Origin: Sphingosinicella microcystinivorans
Lineage (GTDB): Bacteria > Pseudomonadota > Alphaproteobacteria > Sphingomonadales > Sphingomonadaceae
Length of the DNA: 64,000 bases
Assembly (NCBI RefSeq): GCF_027941835.1
Contig: NZ_CP116005.1
Span: forward strand, 3,425,501-3,489,500
Direction: 5' to 3'
Of the stretch, positions 18,647 through 29,687 are shown piece after piece. The position numbers and the translations under genes are program-made. Positions within the stretch are counted from its first letter, which is position 1. Each line of letters opens with the position of its first letter. The notes beneath the pieces were generated by a model, which made no database searches, was not told where the DNA came from, and saw only the letters and a program-made list of their open reading frames with translations.

Positions 18647-20147
18647 CATAGCCTCGCAGCAGATCATAGCGGGCACAGTCGGCGAGCGGAGGATGCTGCA
18701 GCATCCGGTCTTCCGAAGTGACGATGCTGTGGGGTGTCGCCGGCTCGCGGCGCCGGGAGAGGATGTTGAGGATCAGCTCGTCGCTGGCCGTTCCGTTCGC
18801 CAACGCTTCGCGCACGGCAGCCTCTACCGGCTCCAGGCCATCGGTGAGCACCGCCGAGAGGACCCGCACGAACCTGCGATCGGCCTCGTCCCCGGTGCCG
18901 AGCCTTCGCCGTAATCGGTGCAGGGCGGGCGGCAGATCCCAGTCCTGGAACGGTGCGCCGTTACGCAGCGCGCCGGGCTTGTGCGCGAGGACCGGCAGAT
19001 AATGCCAGGGATCGTATATCGTGCGGTTCCGACCGAAGTGGCGCTCATGCTCCCCGACGATCGCATCGCCGCAGCGTATGACGATGCGATCGGCATAGGA
19101 GCGCACCTGAACGGTCCGGCGTGCGGCCGTCGACATGACCGAGTAGCGGTTGCGATCGAAGCTGATGAGGCAGGTGCCGGTGACGGCATGCTCGCTCTCA
19201 TGGAAGCCGTCGAACGGTGCCAGGATCGGCTGCAGGGCCGGTCGCTCCATATCCAGCGCCTCGGCGACGGTAATATCCCCGCGTTCGGGATGGGCATGAT
19301 GCTCGGCCCAGCGCCGGCACTCGGCCTCCAGCCACCCGTTGAGCTCGGCCAGGCTGGCGAACCGGAGTCGCGGCTGGAAGAAGCGGCCTCGGATCGTCTG
19401 GACCTGCTGCTCGACCTGGCCCTTCTCCCATCCCGCCGCCGGCGAGCAGGCGGTCGGCTCGACCATGTAATGATCGGTCATGATCAGGAAGCGGCGGTTG
19501 AACACACGCTCCTTGCCGGTGAACACGGCCGTCACCGCCGTCTTCATATTATCGTAGATACCGCGTCGCGGCACACCGCCGAAGAACGCGAACGCCCGGG
19601 CATGGGCATCGAACAGCATCTCCTGGCCCTCGCGCGGATAGGCCCGGACATAGGGTGCGCGCGAGTCGCAGAGACGCATATGCGCCACCTTCACCCGCAT
19701 CGGCTTGCCGGCGATCTCCACATCCTCGTGGCTCCAGTCGAACTGGTAGGCCTCACCCGGCTGGAAGGTCATCGGGATGAACGCCGGTGCGCCTTCGCCA
19801 GCATCCTTCCGCCGCGCAGCACGCCAGCGCGCCGCATAGCGGCGCACCGCATCATAGGATCCATCGAACCCCTCGCGCACCAGCAGGTCATGGATACGCG
19901 TCATCCGTAGCCGATCGCGGCGGCCGCGACCTTCGTTCTCCTCAAGCAGCGCATCGAGACGATCCTGATAAGGACCGATCCGCGGCAGCGGCTGGACTTT
20001 GCGCTGATAGTTGAACGCCGCCTCCGGCGACCGGATCGCTTTGCGGACGACCTTCCGCGACAAACGAAGGTCACGAGCGATCGCCTTGATCGCCTTACCC
20101 GCTGCATGCTCACGCCGAATCCGAACCACTGTCTCCACGATCAACAT
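18633..20147 (-). CDS. istA: IS21-family transposase IstA
   Basis: The 504-residue transposase begins with a helix-turn-helix region (residues about 15-40, [20 protein letters not shown]) and has an RNase H-like DDE core: Asp137 in YQFDWSHED, Asp199 in [11 protein letters not shown], and a Glu in [11 protein letters not shown] (239-249). A C-terminal beta-barrel region follows ([10 protein letters not shown]). No frameshift or internal stop was seen. It starts 115 bp inside the right end of the element and overlaps istB. Confidence 0.93.
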   Translation of the reverse strand: MLIVETVVRIRREHAAGKAIKAIARDLRLSRKVVRKAIRSPEAAFNYQRKVQPLPRIGPYQDRLDALLEENEGRGRRDRLRMTRIHDLLVREGFDGSYDAVRRYAARWRAARRKDAGEGAPAFIPMTFQPGEAYQFDWSHEDVEIAGKPMRVKVAHMRLCDSRAPYVRAYPREGQEMLFDAHARAFAFFGGVPRRGIYDNMKTAVTAVFTGKERVFNRRFLIMTDHYMVEPTACSPAAGWEKGQVEQQVQTIRGRFFQPRLRFASLAELNGWLEAECRRWAEHHAHPERGDITVAEALDMERPALQPILAPFDGFHESEHAVTGTCLISFDRNRYSVMSTAARRTVQVRSYADRIVIRCGDAIVGEHERHFGRNRTIYDPWHYLPVLAHKPGALRNGAPFQDWDLPPALHRLRRRLGTGDEADRRFVRVLSAVLTDGLEPVEAAVREALANGTASDELILNILSRRREPATPHSIVTSEDRMLQHPPLADCARYDLLRGYDAAA

Positions 20148-20200
20148 CCCGTTCTCGCCAACTGATCAAAACCAGTCGGCCGACTAAATCCCCGGGATGA

Positions 20201-20262
20201 AGGGGTCCTTTTTGCACGCCGATCACCCCACGAAGGGGGTGCCTATTGCACGCTGATCCTCA
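20201..20262. repeat. IS21-family right end repeats
   Basis: The outer repeat (20235-20262) and inner repeat (20201-20224) are inverted relative to the left-end pair and share GCGTGCAA and ACCCC cores. Confidence 0.75.
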
Positions 20263-20270
20263 TAGACAGC
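20263..20270. repeat. Right target-site duplication of the IS21-family element
   Basis: TAGACAGC, identical to 17732-17739. Coding sequence of the interrupted gene resumes at 20271. Confidence 0.85.
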
Positions 20271-20556
20271 GAAAGTATTGGAGGCTCACAGGGCCTTCAA
20301 TGGCGGACACCGAGTGGCGTTCGAGCAAAGGCAATTTTATCTTATAGCGATATTGTGGGCGAATTCGGCCCCGAAACTATTTGGGTCGATATATTTCCAA
20401 CCTTAAGGACAGTCGCCTTAGATCGCGAAATGTCCAGTAAGTCGCTCACTTGCGGTCAAGATCGAGCCAAAGACATCCAACCAGAATAGATGATCGAATG
20501 ACTGTTTCCCTCCCCAAAGCCGCCGACCGGTGCTTAGGTTTGCAAACTCCATAATC

Positions 20557-20580
20557 GCCCCTGAAGAGGAGGGGCTTTTT
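20557..20580 (+). terminator. Hairpin plus T-run at the right edge of the AT-rich unit
   Basis: GCCCCT (20557-20562) pairs with AGGGGC (20570-20575) around GAAGAGG and is followed by TTTTT (20576-20580). It is the right half of the split REP and would end plus-strand transcripts of the interrupted gene. Confidence 0.55.
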
Positions 20581-20599
20581 CCGGCTGAAACAGACGGCT

Positions 20600-21520
20600 C
20601 TAGCGCGCCTCGACGGTGAGGTGCGCGAGTTCGTGTACGGGGTGCAGGCGCTCGCGCGCGGTTTCCGCGGGGATGCCGGAGACGGAGACGATCGCGGCGT
20701 GAACGCCGGGGCCGACCTGCCAGACGTGGAGGTCGCGGATGCGGGCGTCGCCGGGCGCTTCCACGCAGTCCCGGATTTCATCGACGAGGTGCGGATCGGC
20801 GGTATCGAGCAGCACGGCGGCGGTGTCCCGCATCAGCATCCATGACCAGCGCGCGATGACGACCGCGCCGACGATGCCCATGACGGGATCGAGCCAGACC
20901 CAGCCGGCGTACCGCCCGGCGAGCAGCGCGGCGATGGCGAGCACGGACGTCAGCGCGTCGGCCAGCACGTGGAGATAGGCGGCGCGCAGGTTGTTGTCGT
21001 GATGATGGCCGTGATGATCGTGGTGATGGTCGTGGTCGTGGCTGCCGTGACCGTGATGGTGGCCGCCCGACAGCAGGGCCGCGCTGACGAGGTTCACGGC
21101 AAGCCCGATGACGGCGACGACGGTCGCCTCCCCGAACGCGACCTCGACCGGATACGCGAGACGCAGCGCCGATTCGACGGCGATGCCGAGCGCGATGACG
21201 CCGAGCACGAGCGCCGAGGCGAAGCCCGCGAGGTCGCCGACCTTGCCGGTGCCGAACGTATAGCGCGGGTTGCCGACGTTGCGGCGCGCATAGGCATAGG
21301 CGACGGCGGCGATGCCGAGCGCGCCCGCGTGCGTCGCCATGTGGAACCCGTCCGCGAGCAGCGCCATCGAGCCTGTCGCGTAACCGGCGACGATCTCGCC
21401 CACCATCATCAGCGCGGTGAGCAGCACCACCCAGCGCGTGCGCCGCGCGTTCGCATCGTGGCCCGCACCGAGGAAGTCGTGGGAATGGGCGCCGTCGGCG
21501 CTGCCGGGAAAGCCGCTCAA
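20600..21520 (-). CDS. dmeF: DmeF-like cation diffusion facilitator (Co/Ni efflux)
   Basis: The 306-residue transporter uses the proton gradient to expel divalent metals across the inner membrane. It has six predicted spans, the CDF metal site motifs LLADGFHMATH (residues 54-64) and HVLADALTS (184-192), and a histidine-rich loop at about residues 154-175 with over ten His. The phrase DFLGAGHDANARRTRWVVLL near the start is a DmeF hallmark. No ATG fits; I use the TTG at 21520, 5 bp after GGAGG. It follows dmeR by 14 bp. Cobalt and nickel are inferred from DmeF homologues and the regulator's ligand set. Confidence 0.88.
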   Translation of the reverse strand: MSGFPGSADGAHSHDFLGAGHDANARRTRWVVLLTALMMVGEIVAGYATGSMALLADGFHMATHAGALGIAAVAYAYARRNVGNPRYTFGTGKVGDLAGFASALVLGVIALGIAVESALRLAYPVEVAFGEATVVAVIGLAVNLVSAALLSGGHHHGHGSHDHDHHHDHHGHHHDNNLRAAYLHVLADALTSVLAIAALLAGRYAGWVWLDPVMGIVGAVVIARWSWMLMRDTAAVLLDTADPHLVDEIRDCVEAPGDARIRDLHVWQVGPGVHAAIVSVSGIPAETARERLHPVHELAHLTVEAR

Positions 21521-21534
21521 CTCCGCCTCCCCGC

Positions 21535-21816
21535 TCAGCGCATGTGCCGCCTGAGCACGGTGGCGAGCTCGTCGGCGCCCGCCGCGCGCTCCGCGTCCGT
21601 GAGGCCCGGCGCGGCGACGTGCGCGCGCAGATGGTCCTCGACAAGCTCGTCCATCAGCCCGGCAACGGCGCCGCGCACGGCGGCGACGAGATGCAGCGTC
21701 TCGCTGCACGGTGCCTCGCCCGCCACGGCCCGCTCGACCGCGGCGACCTGCCCGGCGATGCGACGCACGCGGGCGACGAGCCGGTCCTTGTTCTGCGATG
21801 TCGTCAGATGCGCCAT
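21535..21816 (-). CDS. dmeR: RcnR/FrmR-family metal-sensing repressor, DmeR type
   Basis: This 93-residue all-helical CsoR/RcnR/FrmR protein starts MAHLTTSQNKDRLVARVRRI. It carries His3, Cys37, His62 and His66. RcnR, the Ni/Co sensor, uses His3, Cys35, His60 and His64; the same residues appear here with a two-residue shift, which favours nickel or cobalt sensing over copper or formaldehyde. It stands directly upstream of dmeF, the known DmeRF operon arrangement, and a G-tract operator overlaps its start codon. Confidence 0.85.
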   Translation of the reverse strand: MAHLTTSQNKDRLVARVRRIAGQVAAVERAVAGEAPCSETLHLVAAVRGAVAGLMDELVEDHLRAHVAAPGLTDAERAAGADELATVLRRHMR

Positions 21817-21839
21817 AGCATAGGGGGGTATCCTATACT
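21815..21839. promoter_or_regulatory. Putative DmeR operator
   Basis: ATAG-CATAGGGGGGTATCCTATACT reads as AT-rich inverted arms around a six-G tract, the form of RcnR and FrmR sites. It touches the dmeR ATG, so binding would autoregulate dmeR-dmeF. Confidence 0.55.
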
Positions 21840-21845
21840 GATGGG

Positions 21846-24080
21846 TTACGCAATGCGCCTTCGGTAAAGCCCCTCCCTCTTCAGGGGGGGGGGTTTGGGA
21901 TGGGGCGGTGCCGTCTGCCCGGCGCCGGGCTTGTGGATGTGCCCCACCCCCGGCCCCTCCCCTGAAGAGGGAGGGGAGAAATGGGCGTCCCGAAAGACCT
22001 GATGCCGCGCCCACGGGTGCGCGCCGTCCTGCCCTGCCATCGTGCGGATGCGGGGGCGGTCCAGCCGGATCGAGACGGCGCCGGTTTCCGCGAGCCTCCG
22101 GCGGTCCAGCTTCAGCCAGCGCGGGGCGCACCAGTACGGCAGGCGGCGGTCGCTGACGATGATGTCGGCGGCGGCGCAGGCGGGCTCGAAGGCGGCGCGG
22201 TCGATGAGGAGGCCGGAGCGCGTCGCAAGCAGTGTCCATGCGCGGCCGCCCGCCACGATCCGGGCGGTGCAGGCGTCGGGCGTGCAGCGCGCCTCCGGCA
22301 GGGCGTCGAGGTCGCCGCTTGCGGCTTCGCCCGCCGCGACCGCCCACATCGAGCGCACATAGTCCCCCGCGCGCGGGCGCAGCAGCGCGACCGTTCCGTT
22401 CCGCACCACGGCGAGGTGCTTCCCCGCCCCGTCGACGATGAGATCGGGCGGCCGCGCCGCGATCATGCCCGCGGCACCGATCACGAGGGGGACGAGCGCG
22501 AGCCAGCGGCGGCGGGTCTGCCACAGGCAGAACCAGACGCCGCCGAGCATCAGCACGGCGAACGCCCAGTCCGGCGCGGCGGGGAGCCGCGAGACGGCGC
22601 CCGGCATCGCCGCCGTGACCTCCGCGATGCGGATGAGCAGGTGAAGCGCATGGCCGAGCAGCCAATCGACGGGCGCGGCGAGGCCGAACGCGCCGAGCAG
22701 CACCGACAGGCCGAGCAGCGGCAGGATCACGAAGCTGGTGAGCGGGATCGCGACGAGGTTCGCGGCGACGCCATAAAGCCCCATCCGGTTGAAATGGAAG
22801 AAGGCGATCGGCGCGAGCGCGAGCTCGGCGGCGATGCCGGTGGCGAGGAGCGCGAGGACGCCGTACCACAGGCGGGTCGCCCGGCCCGCCTCCTTCCCCG
22901 CGCTGAACCGCCGTCCGAGCGGCGACTCGTAGAGCGCGACGATCGCGGCGACGGCCGCGAAGCTGAGCTGGAAGCTCGGGCCGAGCAGGTATTCGGGGCG
23001 CACGACGAGGATGAAGAACGCGCCCGCCGCGACGAGGCGCAGCGAGATCGCCTCCCGCCCGAGCGCAAGGCCGACGAGCACGATGAGCACGGCGATGCAC
23101 GAGCGCACGGTCGGCACCTCGGCGCCCGCGACGAGCGTGTAGCCGATGCCCGCGGCGGCGGCGGCGAGCGCGGCGATCAGCTTGATGTCGGCATCGAGCG
23201 CGAGGCGTTCGCTGAGCGCCAGCAGGCGGCGCGTGCCCCACAGCACGCCGCCGACCACGACCGCGATGTGCAGGCCGGAGATCGAGATCAGGTGGGCAAG
23301 GCCGCTGTCGCGCATGGCCTCGGTGACGTCATTTGGGATGCCGCCGCGGTCGCCGGTGACGAGCGCCGCGGCGAGGCCGCCTTCCCTGCCGCCGACGCCG
23401 TCCTGCAGGCGCTTCGTGAGCGCGCTGCGGAACGCCTCGAAGCGGCGGACAAGGCCGGGCCGCTCCGGTGCGGGCGCGACGACGGTAACGTCCGACAGCG
23501 CGTAGCCGACCGCGCCGATGCCGTCGAACCACGCGCGGCGCGCGAAATGGTAGCCGCCGGGGATGTTGGGTCCGGGCGGCGGCGACAGCGAGGCGCGCAG
23601 GGCGACGCGCGCACCGGGGACGACGCCTTCCGGCGCCACGCCGCGGATGCCGACGCGGGCGGCGAGGCCGGGCGGCAGGCCGGACATTTCGGTGAGGCGC
23701 AGGCGCGTGCGCCCCTCCGCCGGGCGCGCCTCGACGGCATCGACCGTGGCCTCGAGCGTGAGCACGCGCCACGCGCGTTCGACGACCGGCGCGCGCACGG
23801 CTTCCGCGCGCAGCCATGCCGCGCCGACGCCGAGCGCGAAGAGCAGGCCGAACGCGGCAAGCGCGATGCGCGGGAGGCCGCTCGCCAGCACTCCGGCGGC
23901 GGCGAGCGCGCCGCCGAGCAGCATCGCCGCTATCCAGTCACGCGGCGTCGGCAGCACGAACCATGCCGCGATGCCGAGCCCGAGCGCGACGGGAGCGAAC
24001 AGCACGAGCTGGTGACGCTCCTCGGCGAGCCAGATTTCGGCCGCTTCGTGCAGGCGGGACAAGCGCGCGCGCGGCGACAC
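21846..24080 (-). CDS. comEC: ComEC/Rec2-family DNA-uptake channel protein
   Basis: The 744-residue membrane protein has an N-terminal DUF4131 region (about 40-200), a Competence domain with the signature [20 protein letters not shown] and multiple spans (about 230-520), and a soluble C-terminal part. ComEC forms the inner-membrane channel for transforming single-stranded DNA. The start is a GTG at 24080. The last 40 or so residues ([14 protein letters not shown], then [12 protein letters not shown]) are encoded by two REP copies, so the native tail probably ended earlier. No clear metallo-beta-lactamase nuclease motif was seen at the C-terminus. Whether the organism is transformable is unknown. 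Confidence 0.85.
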   Translation of the reverse strand: MSPRARLSRLHEAAEIWLAEERHQLVLFAPVALGLGIAAWFVLPTPRDWIAAMLLGGALAAAGVLASGLPRIALAAFGLLFALGVGAAWLRAEAVRAPVVERAWRVLTLEATVDAVEARPAEGRTRLRLTEMSGLPPGLAARVGIRGVAPEGVVPGARVALRASLSPPPGPNIPGGYHFARRAWFDGIGAVGYALSDVTVVAPAPERPGLVRRFEAFRSALTKRLQDGVGGREGGLAAALVTGDRGGIPNDVTEAMRDSGLAHLISISGLHIAVVVGGVLWGTRRLLALSERLALDADIKLIAALAAAAAGIGYTLVAGAEVPTVRSCIAVLIVLVGLALGREAISLRLVAAGAFFILVVRPEYLLGPSFQLSFAAVAAIVALYESPLGRRFSAGKEAGRATRLWYGVLALLATGIAAELALAPIAFFHFNRMGLYGVAANLVAIPLTSFVILPLLGLSVLLGAFGLAAPVDWLLGHALHLLIRIAEVTAAMPGAVSRLPAAPDWAFAVLMLGGVWFCLWQTRRRWLALVPLVIGAAGMIAARPPDLIVDGAGKHLAVVRNGTVALLRPRAGDYVRSMWAVAAGEAASGDLDALPEARCTPDACTARIVAGGRAWTLLATRSGLLIDRAAFEPACAAADIIVSDRRLPYWCAPRWLKLDRRRLAETGAVSIRLDRPRIRTMAGQDGAHPWARHQVFRDAHFSPPSSGEGPGVGHIHKPGAGQTAPPHPKPPPLKREGLYRRRIA
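21869..21906 (-). repeat. REP-like palindrome, copy in the comEC 3' end
   Basis: On the minus strand GCCCCATCCC is followed by a C-run, CCTGAAGAGG and GAGGGGC. It is inverted relative to the copy at 21941-21977, forming a BIME-like pair within translated sequence. Confidence 0.7.
21941..21977 (+). repeat. REP-like palindrome, second copy in the comEC 3' end
   Basis: GCCCCACCCC, then CCCCTCCCCTGAAGAGGG and AGGGG. Arms CCCCTCCC and GGGAGGGG flank the loop CTGAAGA. Translated on the minus strand it gives the [13 protein letters not shown] stretch. Confidence 0.75.
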
Positions 24081-24164
24081 TCCGGCCTCGACCGGCCCGG
24101 TTTGAACGGCTGGCAGCGTTATGTTAGAGCCCCCCGACTTTCTTCAGTTTCGGACAGGATCTTC

Positions 24165-25592
24165 ATGGGCGCAAGCGCCAAAACCCCGGTCGTCACCCGC
24201 TTCGCGCCGAGCCCGACCGGCTTCCTCCACATCGGCGGCGCGCGCACGGCGCTGTTCAACCTGCTGTACGCGAAAGCGACCGGCGGCACGTTCAAGCTGC
24301 GGATCGAGGACACCGACAAGGCGCGCTCCACGAAGGAGGCCATCGACGCGATCATCGACGGGCTGTCGTGGCTGGACTTCGGGTGGGACGGCGAGATCGT
24401 CTACCAGTCGGAGCGGGAGGCGCGGCACGCGGAGGTCGCGCGCGGGCTGCTGGAAAGCGGCGGCGCCTACAAGTGCTTCGCGACGCCCGAGGAACTGGAG
24501 CAGATGCGCGAGACGGCGCGCGCCGAGAAGCGCCCGATGCGCTACGACGGGCGCTGGCGCGACCGCGACCCCGCCGAGGCGCCCGAGGGCGCGCCCTACG
24601 TGATCCGCCTGAAGGCGCCGCAGGAGGGCGAAGTCACCATAAACGACGCCGTGCAGGGCGCGGTGACGGTGAAGAACGCCGAGCTCGACGACTTCGTGCT
24701 GCTGCGCTCGGACGGCACGCCGACCTACATGCTCGCCGTCGTCGTCGACGACCACGACATGGGCATCACGCACGTGATCCGCGGCGACGACCACCTCAAC
24801 AACGCCTTCCGCCAGCTCGCGCTGATCCGCGCGCTCGGTTGGCCGGAGCCGACCTACGCGCACGTGCCGCTGATCCACGGCTCGGACGGCGCGAAGCTCT
24901 CGAAGCGGCACGGCGCGCTCGGCGTCGACGCGTACCGCGACATGGGATTCCTGCCCGAAGCGCTGGAAAACTACCTGCTGCGGCTCGGCTGGGGGCACGG
25001 CGACCAGGAGTTCTTCACGCGGGAGGAAGCGGCAGCCGTCTTCACGCTGGAAGGCATCGGCCGCAACCCGGCGCGACTCGACTTCAAGAAGCTGGAGAAC
25101 GTCAACGGCCACTACCTGAGGATCGCGGACGACGCCCGTCTCGCGGGGCTGATCGAGCGCCGGATCGCGGCCATGCTGGCCCGCGACCTGACCCGCGACG
25201 AGGAGGCGTTGCTGCTCCGCACAATGCCGCATCTGAAGGTAAGAGCGAAAGATTTGAATGAGTTGGCTGCATCCAGCGCATTTCTGTTTCGGCAGCGCCC
25301 AATAACACTCGACGAAAAGGCGGAAGGGTTGCTAGACAGCGCCGGCAGGGGGCGCCTCGCGGCGCTGCGGGAGGTCGTCGCCGGGGTCGGCGAATGGTCG
25401 GCCGCAGCCATCGAAGACGCCGTGCGGGTTTTCGCCGAGCGTGAGCAGACCGGGCTCGGCAAGTTCGCGCAGCCCCTGCGCGCGGCGCTGACGGGAACGA
25501 CGACATCGCCGGGCATATTCGAGGTTCTGGAAGTGCTGGGGCGCGAGGAAAGCCTCGGCAGGATAGACGATCAGGTTGGCAAGACGGCCTAG
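24165..25592 (+). CDS. gltX: Glutamyl-tRNA synthetase
   Basis: This class I synthetase of 475 residues charges tRNA-Glu. It has the HIGH-type motif [20 protein letters not shown], the [15 protein letters not shown] segment, [13 protein letters not shown], and the KMSKS-type [13 protein letters not shown]. The anticodon-binding domain occupies roughly the last 150 residues. The ATG at 24165 gives the correct N-terminus; the long open frame upstream is antisense to comEC. It is transcribed away from comEC and followed by gltA 38 bp later. Alphaproteobacteria often have two gltX genes; this one could charge tRNA-Gln as well, which cannot be decided here. Confidence 0.95.
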   Translation: MGASAKTPVVTRFAPSPTGFLHIGGARTALFNLLYAKATGGTFKLRIEDTDKARSTKEAIDAIIDGLSWLDFGWDGEIVYQSEREARHAEVARGLLESGGAYKCFATPEELEQMRETARAEKRPMRYDGRWRDRDPAEAPEGAPYVIRLKAPQEGEVTINDAVQGAVTVKNAELDDFVLLRSDGTPTYMLAVVVDDHDMGITHVIRGDDHLNNAFRQLALIRALGWPEPTYAHVPLIHGSDGAKLSKRHGALGVDAYRDMGFLPEALENYLLRLGWGHGDQEFFTREEAAAVFTLEGIGRNPARLDFKKLENVNGHYLRIADDARLAGLIERRIAAMLARDLTRDEEALLLRTMPHLKVRAKDLNELAASSAFLFRQRPITLDEKAEGLLDSAGRGRLAALREVVAGVGEWSAAAIEDAVRVFAEREQTGLGKFAQPLRAALTGTTTSPGIFEVLEVLGREESLGRIDDQVGKTA

Positions 25593-25630
25593 GAAGACCG
25601 CCAACGAATAAAGAGAAGGGTGAGCGAGCC

Positions 25631-26917
<1,287 letters not shown>

Positions 26918-26941
26918 GAACGCGGCTCCTGTACCGAAACG

Positions 26942-26965
26942 AACGGGCGCCCTCGGGCGCCCGTT
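26942..26965 (+). terminator. Rho-independent terminator after gltA
   Basis: A perfect 10-bp stem (AACGGGCGCC 26942-26951, GGCGCCCGTT 26956-26965) with loop CTCG lies 25 bp after the gltA stop. The T-run is short and broken (T, CCG, TTT), so it may also act on minus-strand transcripts from the kinase gene. Confidence 0.7.
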
Positions 26966-26989
26966 TCCGTTTCAACATCATGCCTTTGG

Positions 26990-28450
<1,461 letters not shown>

Positions 28451-28455
28451 GGCCG

Positions 28456-29598
28456 CTACGCGGCGCCCTCGTTCAGATCGTCGATCGCCTGCCGAAGCCC
28501 GGCGTCGAGCTGCCAGTACTGGAGCACGCGGCGGGCGGCGGCGACATCGAGATCGTCGTGAAGCCTGAGGATTTCCGCGAGCGCCGAGGGCGGACGCGCG
28601 CGGGCGGCGTTATTGAGCTCGCCGAGCACGAGCACGAGCGACGCCGTGGCGTCGCGGCTGACGTCAACCGCCTTCGCGAGCACGATGAAGCTCTCGCCCG
28701 CCGGATCGGTGACGATCCTCCACACCGTGTTGAAGGCGATCTTTGCGCGCGCGGCAAGCGCCGCGGTGAACAGGCTGAGCCGCCCCTGACGCAGCGTGCG
28801 GAGCAGGAAGCCGTCCGTCAGCTCGCCGAGCTCGCCGAGGCGGCGCGCGAGCTGGAGCGCGCGCGACTGCACGGACTGCGTGTCGTCGTGCTCCACCATC
28901 GCGCGCTTCGCCGCGCGCTCGATCATCGGATCGAGCACGGCCTGGTCGATGACGAAGCCCTTGAGGACATGGCGGCGGAGCGCGGCCGCCACCCACCAGC
29001 AGATCTCGTGCGCGAGATCGGCGGGGAGGTCGTTCTGCGTCAGCAGCGGCTGCTGGAACTGGCCGTTGCGCTTGCTCTCGGCGACCAGAAGCTCCATCGC
29101 GCGGCGCGACAGCACGGCATCCTCGGTGCGGATCAGGCCTTCGAGCACGTCGTCCTCGCTGCCCTTGAGGCCGCGCTCGGCGAGCGCCTCGGTCAGCGGC
29201 GGCGAGACGATCTCGCGCAGCGCGATCGCCATACGGTGCTCCTCGGCGCACTGGATGACGATGTCCATCAGCGCGGGATTGCGGACCACGCCGCTGCGTT
29301 CGAGCACGGGCCGCGCCACCTCGATGCTGTCGCTCGCGAGCCGGGCTTCGAGATCGGGCTGCGACGCGGGCGAGCGGGCGAGCGCTTCGACGAGGTGCCG
29401 GCGCACCTCCATCTCGACCGTGCCAAGCAGGCGCCCGAGCACATCCGTCATCAGCGCGCGCTGCTGATCGGTGAGGCGCTGCGCGGCGGGCAGGAACAGG
29501 TCGGTGATCGCGTCCGCAAGCTGCGCCCGCGCCGCGCCGGAACGGCCGGCGGCGAGACCCAGCAGCGCCTGAACGTCGATTGGCCGATCCAGCGGCAA
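28456..29598 (-). CDS. DUF2336 domain protein
   Basis: The 380-residue protein is almost all helical, with HEAT-like repeats in its first 200 residues (LMTDVLGRLLGTVEMEVRRH, LVEALARSPASQPDLEARLA). The pattern is that of the alphaproteobacterial DUF2336 family, whose biochemical role is not established. No membrane span or signal peptide is visible. It is the promoter-proximal partner of the PAS histidine kinase (5 bp apart), so it may modulate that kinase. A CtrA-like half-perfect site lies about 60 bp upstream. Confidence 0.8.
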   Translation of the reverse strand: MPLDRPIDVQALLGLAAGRSGAARAQLADAITDLFLPAAQRLTDQQRALMTDVLGRLLGTVEMEVRRHLVEALARSPASQPDLEARLASDSIEVARPVLERSGVVRNPALMDIVIQCAEEHRMAIALREIVSPPLTEALAERGLKGSEDDVLEGLIRTEDAVLSRRAMELLVAESKRNGQFQQPLLTQNDLPADLAHEICWWVAAALRRHVLKGFVIDQAVLDPMIERAAKRAMVEHDDTQSVQSRALQLARRLGELGELTDGFLLRTLRQGRLSLFTAALAARAKIAFNTVWRIVTDPAGESFIVLAKAVDVSRDATASLVLVLGELNNAARARPPSALAEILRLHDDLDVAAARRVLQYWQLDAGLRQAIDDLNEGAA

Positions 29599-29659
29599 GG
29601 CAACCCCTCTTTGGTGCGAACCCGTGTCTTTTCTCGGAACCGAACCTAGAAGGATGCGC

Positions 29660-29675
29660 CTAAAATTGGATTAAC
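29660..29675. promoter_or_regulatory. CtrA-like box upstream of the DUF2336-kinase operon
   Basis: CTAA-N7-TTAAC differs from the CtrA consensus TTAA-N7-TTAAC at one base. It lies 62 bp before the DUF2336 start. One site matched by eye; binding is unproven. Confidence 0.3.
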
Positions 29676-29687
29676 CCTGACTGGTTC

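Larger units (their letters stand above)
17740..20262. mobile_element. IS21-family insertion sequence, complete
   Basis: The 2523-bp element carries istA and istB and is bounded by 28-bp imperfect inverted repeats (17740-17767 and 20235-20262, 20 of 28 matching, both starting TG). Each end also has an inner copy of the motif (GATCGGCGTCGAAGAGGGAC at 17768-17787; its relative at 20201-20224), the multiple-repeat end structure typical of IS21. Exact 8-bp duplications flank it. Both genes look intact, so the element may still be active. It interrupts the hypothetical gene of the surrounding AT-rich unit. The exact IS name cannot be given without a search. Confidence 0.9.
17431..20489 (+). pseudogene. 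Membrane-anchored hypothetical protein gene, split by the IS21-family element
   Basis: The first 103 codons (17431-17739) and the last 72 sense codons with stop at 20487-20489 lie on either side of the insertion. Removing the element and one target copy joins them in frame (codon AGC at 17737-17739 to GAA at 20271), giving 175 residues. The protein has an N-terminal hydrophobic segment (residues about 7-25, IFAIIAILIIAICVIAVTMV) then a basic KERERR patch, so it is probably inner-membrane anchored with a soluble domain (GVVTYRCSSQS, then YSDIVGEFGPETIWVD). As it stands the left fragment would read into the IS to a stop at 17802, adding residues that are not native. I do not recognise the family. 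Codon use is AT-richer than the neighbours. Confidence 0.75.
17349..20557. mobile_element. AT-rich unit with 21-bp terminal inverted repeats, inserted in a REP
   Basis: The ends 17349-17369 and 20537-20557 are inverted repeats matching at 20 of 21 bases, each ending inside in the palindrome GTTTGCAAAC. They are flanked by near-identical 12-bp direct repeats, CTCCTGAAGAGG (17337-17348) and CCCCTGAAGAGG (20558-20569). Removing the unit and one flank rebuilds a REP with the consensus seen at 21.9 kb. Without the IS21-family insertion and its target duplication the unit is 678 bp long and carries one gene. It is visibly richer in A+T than its surroundings. It encodes no transposase, so it would be a non-autonomous or cargo-type element. 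The class is unknown and mobility is inferred. Confidence 0.55.

Noticed and set aside
20995-21065. GATGGT/GTGATG-rich stretch looking like a tandem repeat
   Set aside because: It is the minus-strand coding sequence of the histidine-rich loop of DmeF, not an independent repeat or CRISPR array.
21981-25592. Very long open frame covering the antisense of comEC and continuing into gltX
   Set aside because: Only the part from 24165 matches a protein family. The upstream 728 codons are an antisense GC-rich artefact with biased Arg, Ala and Asp composition.
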